A stretch of 64,000 nucleotides of DNA from Carnegiea gigantea. Lineage: Eukaryota > Streptophyta > Magnoliopsida > Caryophyllales > Cactaceae. Positions within the stretch are counted from its first letter, which is position 1; every line of letters begins with the position of its first letter. Positions 42,944 through 54,362 of the stretch are shown piece by piece. Below the pieces are notes generated by a model. The model saw only the letters and a list, made by a program, of their open reading frames with translations. It was not told the DNA's origin and did not search any database. The stretch covers positions 1-64,000 of the forward strand of contig JAKOGI010003044.1 in assembly GCA_029747015.1 (NCBI GenBank). The letters run 5' to 3'. The position numbers were made by a program, and so were the translations under genes.

Positions 42944-43818
42944 GATTTCATCTTTCAAATAAGCCCAAGTTTGTTTAATTTGGACATCATTTGATTGGGC
43001 AAAATATCACTCAAAGATACGTTATGCTGATCCAGTCCAGTCTGAGATAGGTGCATTGTTTGGGCCATAACTTTCAAACCGCTTATCCAAATTGAGCAAA
43101 TGAGCCCATTCTGGAAAATAGACTTCCAGGGCTTTCTAACAAGCCCAAGAACGCGTGATTTGGCCGAGTATTCTGGAAGTTATGCTCTGTTGAAGTTGAG
43201 GCAGTTGCAAGGATTAATTCTGGGAATATGAAGAGTCTTCGGTTACATGTGATTGTGTGGCTGACATTGTGCACGTTTTTGGAGCCTTCTAGATTGGTGT
43301 AATCAGCTAAGAAATCCTAGAATATTCCTTGTAACCTCCCCCACCCCTTTTATGATGTGTCTTTCCATTTATCTTAGTCTTTTCATTTTACTAGTTTTAA
43401 TTGTTAGGAGTTATTTGAGTCCTTTTGTTGTCTTTTGCTGAGCCTATATAAAGGGGGGGCATGTGAGCATTGTAGATCAGATTTCTAAGGCATTTTCAAG
43501 AGTAATTCAAGCACCTTTGAGAGTGATTCTCATTTGTGTCCCAAAAATTCCTAGTTCTATATCTTGAATTTGGCTAATTCAAGTGGGGTTCTAGGTTCTC
43601 TTTCTTTTCTTTGGAGTGATTCCTCAGAAGAGTGAAGGGAATTAGCCCAAGACCAAGGTGTGAGTGGCTCCGGAAGGATTATCTCATACTCGAAGTCTTG
43701 CTCTATCCATCTCTATCCTGTTGGTGATATTCTTCATCTTACCCATCTTTCTCTCTTTTCATTTTGCTTAGTTTGATTTGAGTTTGATTTGGATCACTTA
43801 CCACCCACATATACATCA
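42676..43818 (+). repeat. RE11 3' LTR (1143 bp)
   Basis: Ends ATACATCA before GAGGG. TATA box TATATAAA at 43445-43452. The first 268 bp code for the tail. Confidence 0.95.
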
Positions 43819-43823
43819 GAGGG

Positions 43824-43883
43824 AGGAATGGAACTTAGAATCAAGGGATTCTAAGTGAAAATCAAAGGAAGTTTGATGTACTT
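43824..43883 (-). repeat. RE10 3' LTR, piece 2
   Basis: The 60 bp between RE11 and RE12, ending in TACTT, the left duplicate of RE12. Matches the intact LTR near 54503-54562. Confidence 0.9.
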
Positions 43884-45426
43884 TGATGGAGGTCCATCCT
43901 CAAGGTCTAATAACGTTTCGTTGGTCCAAAATAATCAAGAAATCAACTCCAAAGTCACGGCCATGAGTCACTTGATGGCAAACACACAAGGTGATACACC
44001 CGGGTTCTCATCCAGATTTTTACCCGGTTTTTGCTATCTTATTACATCGGCCTAAAGCATATTTTGGTGTCCGTTTTTTGGATGATTATCAAGTTCAGGA
44101 TGTTAACTTTTAAGTCCAATTGGTTTCATATCATTTGGAATTCATTTGGTTACTTAAAACAGTTCATCTCTTGAACCTGTCCGGATTGCACTGCAAAATG
44201 CACGGTTTTGGTTTTCTGGTTTGTTCAGGGGCAAATGACGTCCAAATGCTACGATTCCAAATGGAGGGTAAACTAGACATCTTGAGGTTTCCAACCATGT
44301 AAGAAACGTAGCAAATAGTCATCATTTGAGGTGTCAAACATGCGTTGCAAGTGGAGGCAGAAACTGGCTGCTTGACACCCGGTTGCTTAGCTTGGTGGTT
44401 TTCCTCCTTCAAGGGGTTTGCTTAAGGTGGAAGGCTGCCAAGCAGGTCATTTTGAGCTGCTTGATCAAGCACCACTCAGCTACTTGAGAGAGAGACACGT
44501 GGAGCAAGTAAAACATCACCATTTTGCAAGCCCTCATTTGACCACTCAAGCATGACATGGCACACATGCATTCTTCAGTCCTTTTGAGGTGGCTAGCCAT
44601 GCACTCTTACCTTCCTAGCTGGGAAAATGAGTCATCTACATTCCTTAATGCATAGGAAAGGTTTAGGAAGATAATTTAAGTGCTTTGTAAAATAAGCTTT
44701 CAGCTTTTGGTTTGTATTAGAGTAAACCGTGTGTTAGGAAGTGATTAGCAAGTTTAATGACTTTCCTCCCTTGGAAGGAAAGCTCATTTGTGTACTCTCA
44801 AGGTCATATAAAGCCTTGTATGTTCATTTTGAAGGAAGAGAGTTGAATTTTCAGTAAAGAGAAAAGACTTTGTGTCTTGTGATTTCCTAAACACTTAACT
44901 TGCTTATCCTTAATTGTGGCCGATTAAGGAGGTGATCAAGTGAGTCTCAATCTTTGGTTAGGTGGTGAATCTTATCCTAATCAAAGATTGAGGGCCCTAA
45001 GCTAAATGATTAGTGGTGTATCTTATCTAATCATCTAGCTTAGAACTATCCAAGTTTCATTAAACACTCTTGAAGTTCACAAACTAGTTCTTGGTTTCAC
45101 TCCTCTTAAACCATGAATTACCTTTGTTCTTCTTAGTGTCTTTTTATCCTCCTTTACTTCCCTCACTTCCTTACTCCTTTGATTCCTCTCATCCACACAA
45201 ATCAAGCCTTGACATAGCTGATTGCATCGAACTTTCAAAAACCTTCAAAGCTATCACAAAACCGTGAAGAAGAGCTTTCCTAGGCAAACTAGGCAGTGAA
45301 TTGGCACGGTCACCCCGTGCCATCAAGCACGGCCGTGCCACTCCTGGCCGTGAGAAATTGCTTGATTTCTAGCTTCCTTCGACGTGAGTTAACTTGGGTT
45401 GCTTCCCTTCCCTTGGACTTACATCA
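43884..45426 (+). repeat. RE12 5' LTR (1543 bp)
   Basis: Starts TGATGGAGGTCC, ends GACTTACATCA. TATAAAG at 44807-44813 after TCAAGGTCA matches the RE8 promoter position. Confidence 0.95.
45303..45353 (+). repeat. Hairpin motif near the end of RE12 5' LTR
   Basis: GGCACGG, CCGTGCC, GCACGGCCGTGCC and GGCCGTG within 51 bp, ending about 75 bp before the PBS. Confidence 0.82.
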
Positions 45427-45430
45427 TTTT

Positions 45431-45442
45431 TGGTATCAGAGC
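45431..45442 (+). promoter_or_regulatory. RE12 primer-binding site (tRNA-Met)
   Basis: TGGTATCAGAGC, 4 bp after the LTR end. Confidence 0.94.
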
Positions 45443-45540
45443 AAGTTCAGAACTTGGCCTGAACCCCACGTCATTCCCAGCTTATCTCTGAAGTCATTTC
45501 AAACACAATCAAACACAAGCCGTTCATTCCTGCGATTACA

Positions 45541-48500
45541 ATGAGTACGAGCATGTCTGTGGAAGAAAGGCTTGAAGTTCTTTCTAAGCAAATGCAAGAA
45601 ATGAGTGTGAGCAATCGAGAACTCAAAGCACAAAATGAGTACTTGAGGAAACAGCTTGGAAACCATATGAAACAAAAGCAGAAACTTCAAGAATCACCAA
45701 GCATTCGGACTGGAACAGACTATGGCTATGAAGAGGAAGCTAGCAATGCGTTCTCTGAAGAAGAAGTACCATTTGAAAGAATGCAAAGAAGAGTGCGACC
45801 TACTTTCAACTCTAATGAGATCAAGATTGATATTCCTGAGTTCGAGGGTAAGTTAGATCCTGATGAGTTCATTGAATGGTTACAAACGGTGGAGCGTATT
45901 TTTGAGTTCAAGGAGATTCCAGAAGATAAGAAAGTCAAAATAGTTGCTCTTAGATTAAGGAAATATGCCTCCTTATGGTGGACAAACCTTACTGCTAAGA
46001 GAACTAGAGAAAGGAAGAGTAAGATTGCTACTTGGGACAAGATGAAAGCCAAGATGAAGGCACAGTTTTTGCCTTCCACATATGTCCAAGATCAATACAT
46101 GCTCTTTCACCATTTGAATCAGGGTAAGATGAGTGTTGAAGAATATACTCGTGAGTTTGAGAAACTCATGATCAAATGTGACATTCATGAGCCTGAAGAG
46201 CAGACCATGGTACGTTACCTAAGAGGGCTTGATCCTAGGATAGCCAACGTGGTTGAGTTGCAAGCTTATACCACCTTTGACGAAGTGGGTGTCCTAGCAC
46301 ACAAGGTGGAGCAACAAAGAAAGTCTAGAATGAATGTTCGTGATTCATTCAAGCCTTATTCTACACCAAACCGTGGGCAACCCTTAAACAAAGGGAGTAC
46401 CACACCTCAGCCTAAATCATCTACCCCTTTCCCATATAATCCACAAAAAAACCAAGCCCCTCAAAGGCCACCACCATCAAACCCCCCACGTCCAAACCCA
46501 TACCCTGTAAGCCAAAGAAGGTGCTACAAGTGCCAAGGCTTAGGACACATTGCTTCTGATTGTCCTAGTCGAAAGGTAGTCACCTTAGCTGAATGCGAAC
46601 CATAGAGGGAGAATTTGCCGAGGAGAAAGAAGAGGAAAAGGCAGAAGATGCTGAGAGCGATCATGAAGATGATCAGGAGGAGTTTGGGAAAAACGCAGAT
46701 GAAGGTGAGATGCTAGTAATTCGAAGGGTATTGAGCAATCAACGAGTTGCTAAGGATGAACAACGTGAGAACATCTTTCACTCACGATGTACAGTCCAAG
46801 GCAAAGTGTGCTCGTTAATCATCGATGGAGGAAGGTGTGCCAACGTTGTTTCATTGAATATGATTGAGAAACTGAACCTTCAGTCCACGGCACACCCACA
46901 CCCATACAACATTCAATGGTTAAATCAAGGCAAGGGATTACAAGTTAACTCTCGTTGCTTGATTTCATTCTCTCTTGGTAAAAATTACCAAGATGAACTT
47001 TGGTGTGATATTATCCCCATGGATGCTTGTCACATTCTGTTAGGACGACCATGGATGTATGACAGAAAGGTTATGCATAATGGTTATCTTAATACTTATT
47101 CCTTTTCCAAAGATGGCAAGAAGATTACTCTGAATCCTATGTCACCATCCGAACTCCACAAAATGAAACCACAAAAAAGCCAAAATCAATCTGACTTGCT
47201 TTTGACATATGTTGAACCACTTTTAAAGGCCTCTCAACATGAGTTCAAAGCCTTGAAAGAGTGGATATTGCAAGTACAAGATGAGCCACAAACACCACTT
47301 CCATCCCATCCCATAGCCAAGGTCATATTGAATCAATTCAGTCACCTATTTCCAGAAGAGATACCTTTGGGTTTACCCCCAAAGCGTGACATTCAACATC
47401 ATATTGACCTTAACCCAGGATCCATTCTGCCTAATAAGCCAGCCTACAGGACAAATCCCAAGGAAACTCAAGAGATTCAACGACAAGTTGAAGAACTGAT
47501 ATTCAAGGGGTTGGTACGAGAATCCTTAAGTCCACGTGCTGTTCCTGCTCTTTTGGTTCCGAAGAAGGATGGTAGTATGAGGATGTGTGTCGACAGTAGG
47601 GCCATAAACAAAATTACTATCAAGTATAGGTACCCTATACCTAGGCTTGAAGATATGTTGGATGAATTACATGGCTCTAAGGTGTTTAGTAAGATTGATT
47701 TGAGGAGTGGATATTATCAAATTCGTATTAGGGAGGGCGATGAGTGAAAAACTGCTTTCAAGACTAAGGGCGGATTATATGAATGGTTAGTCATGCCTTT
47801 CGGTCTTTCTAATGCCCCTAGTACGTTTATGAGGTTAATGAATCAAGTATTTCGACCATACTTGGGCAAGTTCGTGGTTGTTACCTCGATGATATATTGG
47901 TGTTCAGTAAGAATGAGCAAGAACATCAAGATCATTTAACTCAGGTGATGCTCGTTCTTGAAAAGGAGAAGTTATTCGGAACCTAAAGAAGTGTACCTTC
48001 TTTACTCATGAAGTTACCTTCTTAGGTTACATTGTTTCTGAAGATGGTATTAAGGCGGATGAAAGCAAGATTGAGGCTATTCGAACTTGGCCTGTTCCTA
48101 AGAGCATTCATAACGTTCGAAGCTTTCATGGCTTGGCCCCTTTCTATAGGAGGTTCATACGAAATTTCAGCACTATCTTAGCTCCTATGACCGAGATTCT
48201 TAAGGGTTACTCATTCACTTGGAATCCTAAAGCCCAAGCAGCCTTTGAAGAAATGAAAGAGAGACTAACTCAAGCACCAGTTTTAGCCCTACCGTGTTTT
48301 GAGAAAGTCTTTGAAGTTGAATGCGATGCATCTGGGGTTGGTATTGGAGGCATTCTTACTCAAGAAGGACGCCCTTTGGCCTTCTTCAGTGAGAAGTTAT
48401 GTGATACCAGGAAGAGATATTCAACTTATGACAAGGAATTCTACGCCATCATTCGATGTCTAGAACATTGGAACCACTATTTGAGTGCCAGTGAGTTTAT

Positions 48501-50117
48501 TCTGCATTCAGATCACGAGGCTTTGAAGTATATTCAAGGCCAACACAAGTTAAACTCGCGCCATGCTAAATGGATGGAATTCCTACAGTCCTTTCACTTT
48601 ACTACCAAGCATAAGGCCGGCAAACTGAATCAAGGCGCCGATGCTCTATCACGGCGTTATCTATTGATGTTCCAATTAAATGCTTGTATCCTTGGATTTG
48701 AGCATCTAAAGGCGTTATATCAGAATGATGAAGATTTTGGGGTGTTATATTCTGAGTGTACTAAACATCCCAAAGGGGACTTCTTAATTCAAGAAGAGTT
48801 TCTCATTAAAGGTGCTCGGTTATGTGTCCCCAAATGCAGCACTCGTGAGTTGTTAATTCGAGAAGTCCATGCTGGATCTTTGGCTGGCCATTTTGGCGAA
48901 GACAAGACCCTAACTATGCTTAGGGAACATTATTATTGGCCAGGCATGGAGAAGGACGTTCAAGACATCATTAGAAGGTGCAGTACGGGTCAAATTGCGA
49001 AGAGTCATTCGCTTCCCCAAGGACTATACACGCCACTTCCTATTCCTACGTTGCCTTGGGTAGACGTTAGTATGGATTTCATACTTGGCTTACCAAAGAC
49101 ACAAAGGAATAAAGATTCTATCTTTGTGGTCGTGGATCGATTTTCGAAGATGGCTCATTTCATTCCCTGCAACAAGACTAATAATGCCACTCATATTGCT
49201 GAACTGTATTTCAAGGAGGTTATGAGACTTCATGGAATTCCTCGTTCCATTGTCTCAGATCGAGATACGAAGTTTTTAAGCCACTTTTGGATTACTTTGT
49301 GGAAAAAGTTGGGTACCAAACTCAAGTACAGTACCACTTGTCATCCACAAACAGATGAGCAAACCGAGGTTACTAATCGAACCCTTGGTACTTTATTAAG
49401 GGTTCTGATTAAAAACCACATCAAAGCTTGGATCTGTTACTTCCACATGCTGAATTTGCTTACAATAAGACTCCAAGCAAGGCTACTGGTCTATCTCCCT
49501 TTAAGGTGGTCTATGGAACTGATCCCCTAAGTCCACTTGATCTTGTACCACGACCATTAGATCAAAAGCCAAGTGCGGATGCCGCTACAAGAGTGGAAGA
49601 AATCCAGAAGTTGCATGAGTTAGAAAAGGCCAAGATTGAGAAAACTACACTTTCATACACAGCCCAAGCTAACAAGCATAAAAGGGAGAAGCTTTTTAAG
49701 CCAGGTGACTTGGTTTGGATTCATCTTCGTAAAGAACGTTTTCCTTCCAAAAGGAAAACTAAATTGATGCCTAGAGCGAATGGTCCATTCGAGATTTTGG
49801 AGAAGATCAACAATAATGCTTACAAGGTAGAGTTACCAGGAGATTATGGAGAATCAGCTACGTTTAACGTTGCTGATTTAAACCCTTATGAAGCAGATGG
49901 TTACCTTTCTGATTTGAGGACCAAATCTTCCCAACAAGGGGAGAATGATGGAGGTCCATCCTCAAGGTCTAATAACGTTTCGTTGATCCAAAATAATCAA
50001 GAAATCAACTCCAAAGTCACGGCCATGAGTCACTTGATGGCAAACACACAAGGTGATACACCCGGGTTCTCATCCAGATTTTTACCCGGTTTTTGCTATC
50101 TTATTACATCGGCCTAA
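45541..50117 (+). pseudogene. gag-pol: RE12 Gag-Pol, one stop and four frameshifts
   Basis: ATG at 45541 (MSTSMSVEERL). Coiled-coil-like start, capsid, proline-rich linker, zinc knuckle from Cys328, acidic region, protease (IIDGGRCAN), RT, RNase H ([13 protein letters not shown]), integrase with [13 protein letters not shown] and TEVTNRT, GPF module and an LTR-encoded tail ending at 50117. Single-base losses against RE8 or the expected frame lie near 46598, 47881, 47978 and 49430. TGA at 47745-47747 replaces Trp in RT. One integrase zinc ligand looks lost (CSTCQ in RE8 reads CSTGQ). Not expected to make enzyme unless some indels are assembly errors. Confidence 0.93.
49936..49945 (+). promoter_or_regulatory. 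RE12 polypurine tract
   Basis: AAGGGGAGAA before TGATGGAGGTCC, as in RE8. Confidence 0.9.
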
Positions 50118-51487
50118 AGCATATTTTGGTGTCCGTTTTTTGGATGATTATCAAGTTCAGGATGTTAACTTTTAAGTCCAACTGGTTTCATATCATTTGG
50201 AATTCATTTGGTTACTTAAAACAGTTCATCTCTTGAACCTGTCCGGATTGCACTGCAAAATGCACGGTTTTGGTTTTTGGTTTGTTCAGGGGGCAAATGA
50301 CGTCCAAATGCTACGATTACAAATGGAGGGTAAACTAGACATCTTGAGGTTTCCAACCATGTAAGAAACGTAACAAATAGTCATCATTTGAGTGTCAAAC
50401 ATGCGTTGCAAGTGGAGGCAGAAACCGGCTGCTTGACACCCGGTTGCTTAGCTTGGTGGTTTTACTCCTTCAAGGGGTTTGCTTAAGGTGGAAGGCTGCC
50501 AAGCAGGTCATTTTGAGCTGCTTGATCAAGCACCACTCAGCTACTTGAGAGAGAGACACGTGGAGCAAGTAAAACATCACCATTTTGCAAGCCCTCATTT
50601 GACCACTCAAGCATGACATGGCACACATGCATTCTTCAGTCCTTTTGAGGTGGCTAGCCATGCACTCTTACCTTTCTAGCTGGGAAAATGAGTCATCTAC
50701 ATTCCTTAATGCGTAGGAAAGGTTTAGGAAGATAATTTAAGTGCTTTGTAAAGTAAGCTTTCAGCTTTTGGTTTGTATTAGAGAAAACCGTGTGTTAGGA
50801 AGTGATTAGCAAGTTTAATGACTTTCCTCCCTTGGAAGGAAAGCTCATTTGTGTACTCTCAAGGTCATATAAAGCCTTGTATGTTCATTTTGAAGGAAGG
50901 GAGTTGAATTTTCAGTAGAGAGAAAAGACTTTGTGTCTTGTGATTTCCTAAACACTTAACTTGCTTATCCTTAATTGTGGCCGATTAAGGTGGTGATCAA
51001 GTGAGTCTCAATCTTTCGTTAGGTGGTGAATCTTATCCTAATCCAAGATTGAGGGCCCTAAGCTAAATGATTAGTGGTGTATCTTATCTAATCATCTAGC
51101 TTAGAACTATCCAAGTTTCATTAAACACTCTTGAAGTTCACAAACTAGTTCTTGGTTTCACTCCTCTTAAACCTTGAATTACCTTTGTTCTTCTTAGTGT
51201 CTTTTTATCCTCCTTTACTTCCCTCACTTCCTTACTCCTTTGATTCCTCTTTTCCACACAAAATCAAGCCTTGACATAGCTGATTGCATCGAACTTCCAA
51301 TAACCTTCAAAGCTATCTCAAACCGTGAAGAAGAGCTTACCTAGACAAGCTAGGCAGTGAAGTGGCACGGTCACCCCGTGCCATCAAGCACGGCCGTGCC
51401 ACTCCTGGCCGTGAGAAATTGCTTGATTTCTAGCTTCCTTCGACGTGAGTTAACTTGGGTTGCTTCCCTTCCCTTGGACTTACATCA
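49946..51487 (+). repeat. RE12 3' LTR (1542 bp)
   Basis: Ends GGACTTACATCA before TACTT. TATAAAG at 50868-50874; hairpin motif at 51364-51413. Confidence 0.95.
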
Positions 51488-51492
51488 TACTT

Positions 51493-53222
51493 TGATGTAT
51501 ATCTCAAAGGGTGAATGGAAGCAAGTTACAAGCTACCAAGAATATGAAGCAATTAAGTGATAACCACACGGATTAGGTGTGGCATGGTCGTGCCTTTAGG
51601 CACGGGCAGGCCGTGCCACTTTTCTGGTTTGTGACACCATGTTTCTCACTTTTGCACGGTTGAGTATGGTTTGAGGTTTGTGATGGAAGCTAGACTATTA
51701 GAGGTAGTCTAAGCCTTGAATAAGCATGGGGATGGATATATGAGTGGCTTGTAAATGAGAGAAAGTGGGAGAGAAGTAAAGTTAAGATTTACCAACTCCA
51801 AATTAAAGCTAGCAAACTCACTTTAACTCTCTTTGAATCCTTGAGTATAAACACCAAATGAGATAGAACTAAACTTGAAGAATGGATATAGAAAGACCAC
51901 CAAACTCAAGTTTAGGGCCCTTAAACTATGATTAAGATACAGATATCACCACTTAATCGAGTTTAAGACTTCACTTGATCACCACCTTAATCGGCCTAAT
52001 TAAGGATAAGCAAGTTAAGTGTTTAAGAGGAACACAAGACACAAAGTCTTTTCTTAATTTCAATACTCAAGCTTGTTGTTTTTACAAAAGAGCAGCCAAG
52101 GCACTTATATAGCCTTGTGATTACATGAAAAGAGCTTTCCTTCTAGGCAAGGAAAGTCATTAAACTGATCCTATGCTTAGTAATACACGGTTTAAGCTAA
52201 AACATACATAAGCTGAAAGTTTAAGCTACAAAACACAAGATTTCCTTCTTAAACTCTTTCCTAAGTATTAAGAAACCTTGTTGACTCAATTTCCCTTCAA
52301 GGAAGGTAAGAGAGCATGGCTGCAACCTCAAAAGGACTGAAAATTGCATGTGTGCCATGTCATGCTTGAGTGGTCGAATGAGAGCTTGCAAAATGGTGGC
52401 GTTTCACTAGCTCCACGTGTCTCTCTCTCAAGTAGCTGAGTGTTGCTTAATCAAGCAGCTCAAAATGACCTGCTTGGCAGCCTTCCACCTTAAGCAAACC
52501 CCTTGAAGGAGGAAAACCACCAGGCGAAGCAACCGGGTGTCAAGCAGTCGGTTTCTGCCTCCACTTGCAATGCATGTTGGACACCTCAAATGATGACTAA
52601 TTGCTACGTTTCTTACATGGTTGGAAACCTCAAGATGTCTAGATTACCCTCCTTTTTGAATCATAGCAATTGGACGTCATTTGCCTCTATAATCATCCTG
52701 ATTTCCCAAACAGTGCAAATTAGACTCCAAAACAGCACAGGTTTATTAATTAGCTTAGTTCACTAAACAATTGAACTCCAAATCTGGTAATTTCAATTGG
52801 AAATGAAATCTAAGATCTTGGGGACCCAAAATATGTAAAAATTCGAGACTTAAGCTAAACTATATCATAAGAAATAAAAAGAACAAAACCGGGTTCATCC
52901 TGGCCCTGCTGGGCAGTTTGACACCTTGGGTTTAATTGCTGATTTGAACGACCAAATGAAGTCCAAATTGGATGAAACTTGATTTGTTGGAAAGCTAACA
53001 TCTTGATCTTCAAATCCATCAAAAAATATTAGACATAAACCCTTAGTATGTTTGAGAAATTAAGCACACAAAAAACGGGTTAGCTGCTGGATTTAACCCT
53101 TGCCCTGCAGTTTCAATGTTTAATCAAAACTTGGATGATTTATTTATCCCTAAACCAGCATAATAAGATTGCCTAATTGATTTGATTCGTTTTTAACAAA
53201 AGGGATGGCGGGATTTCCATCA
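51493..53222 (-). repeat. RE10 3' LTR, piece 3
   Basis: Main part of the left LTR, with the hairpin motif at 51581-51619 and a minus-strand TATATAAG at 52104-52111. It ends TTTCCATCA next to the polypurine tract. It has no gene; weak antisense frames here are not supported. Confidence 0.93.
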
Positions 53223-53232
53223 TACTCCCCTT
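53223..53232 (-). promoter_or_regulatory. RE10 polypurine tract
   Basis: Minus-strand AAGGGGAGTA before TGATGGAAATCC. Confidence 0.85.
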
Positions 53233-53250
53233 GTTAAAAATGATTTGCCC

Positions 53251-54240
53251 TCAAATCATAGTAGGTAATGAACTCCTCTTTTTGCTCAATTCTGGTTGAA
53301 ATAAAATCAACCATGAAAAAAAGTCTCTTTTGAACTTAGAGACTTTTTTCTTTACCTTCCCCTTGCTGATCTGAATGGTGGATGTAGGGGACTTCTTGGA
53401 CTTGCTTCGAACCAATTCTTCAAATGCTCTTAACTCAAAATTAGGAGCTTTTAGTAATGGTTTTGAAATGGATTGACAGAAATTTGGGTTGAGTGTTTTA
53501 GGTGTGGGTGGAGTGGGAAAAAATGATGGTGGTTTATGAAAAGTGGGGGGAAGGATGAGATGCTCATGGCTTCTAGGTGGATGGTGGATGTTTAAAGTGA
53601 GCATAGCACCTTTATTTGCCTCAATCTCTATCTCCTCAAGATCATCTTCTTCATCCTCTTCTTTTTCCTCCTCTAATTCAACCTCCTTCGGTTCTTCCAC
53701 TAAGGGCATCTTCTTTTCCTCCTAATTTTCCTCCTTTCTCACGGCTTTCCTTTCTTCCGAGGTAATGACTTTGTTGTTTGGGCAATCCGTGGCAAAGTGT
53801 CCAAGCCCTTGGCACTTGAGACACCTTCTAAGTTGTGAGGGAAAGATCATTTGTGGGGTTGGTTTTTTTTGTGGGGTGGAAGGGAGTGAACTCGTGGGCT
53901 TAATGGAGATACTTTCTTTCATTGGCGTGTAAGTGGATGGGCAAAAGGAACCCTTCATCTTACTACTCAATTTCTTCCAAGTTCTCACCTTCTCTTTTCC
54001 CTTCTTTTTTCGCTCAAACTTGTACTTATTCCACCTCTGAAGTGCACAACCTCTCAATCTTGAAATAACCACTTTGAACTTCTCTTGGTCATTAAGGATA
54101 CAACAAGCAAAAACTCATTCCACCTTAGATAACCAACCTGTGAACTCTTCCATTTCGCCATGAAATTTTGGAATTGCAAAGCAAGCATATCCAATATCAA
54201 TAAAAGCTAGTTCTTTCTCCAAGCTCATTGAAGATGGCAT
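53251..54240 (-). pseudogene. RE10 Gag-like protein, two stops
   Basis: A frame of 330 codons from ATG 54240 (MPSSMSLEKEL). The capsid-like domain (FAIPKFHGEMEEFTGWL, ISRLRGCALQRWNKYKF) and zinc knuckle CLKCQGLGHFATDC match RE11 closely. An acidic stretch and a Pro-rich, then Lys-rich end follow. In-frame stops are TGA at 54115-54117 (Arg in RE11) and TAG at 53722-53724. Unlike the other frames it ends before the polypurine tract, so it has no LTR-encoded tail. This is the only frame of the element. Confidence 0.87.
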
Positions 54241-54346
54241 GAAGGATGAGGCCTAGGGTTCTTTGTGGGTTGATTTGAAATTTAAGTAGGCTGTTTGTGT
54301 TTGGATTTAACTTGGGAGCGTGGGGTTCAGGCAAGGATCTGAACTT

Positions 54347-54358
54347 GCTCTGATACCA
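54347..54358 (-). promoter_or_regulatory. RE10 primer-binding site (tRNA-Met)
   Basis: Minus-strand TGGTATCAGAGC, 4 bp from the LTR. Confidence 0.93.
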
Positions 54359-54362
54359 AATA

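Larger units (their letters stand above)
39965..43818 (+). mobile_element. RE11: complete non-autonomous element with one intact frame
   Basis: 3854 bp: LTRs 39965-41107 and 42676-43818 (1143 bp each), PBS, leader with hairpin cluster, one 488-aa frame and a polypurine tract. GAGGG duplicates at 39960-39964 and 43819-43823. The LTRs differ at roughly 15 positions by eye, so it is fairly young. LTR, leader and tail are of the RE2 type, but the Gag matches RE10. It is inserted in the LTR of RE10. Confidence 0.95.
43884..51487 (+). mobile_element. RE12: complete CRM-type element, degraded coding
   Basis: 7604 bp: LTRs 43884-45426 and 49946-51487, PBS, gag-pol and polypurine tract, flanked by TACTT (43879-43883, 51488-51492) in the LTR of RE10. 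It is the closest sibling of RE8. The LTRs differ at roughly 30 positions by eye (about 2%). Coding carries four single-base deletions and one stop. Confidence 0.95.

Noticed and set aside
53543..53725. Serine-rich plus-strand frame in RE10
   Set aside because: It is the antisense of the Glu/Asp-rich part of the RE10 Gag.
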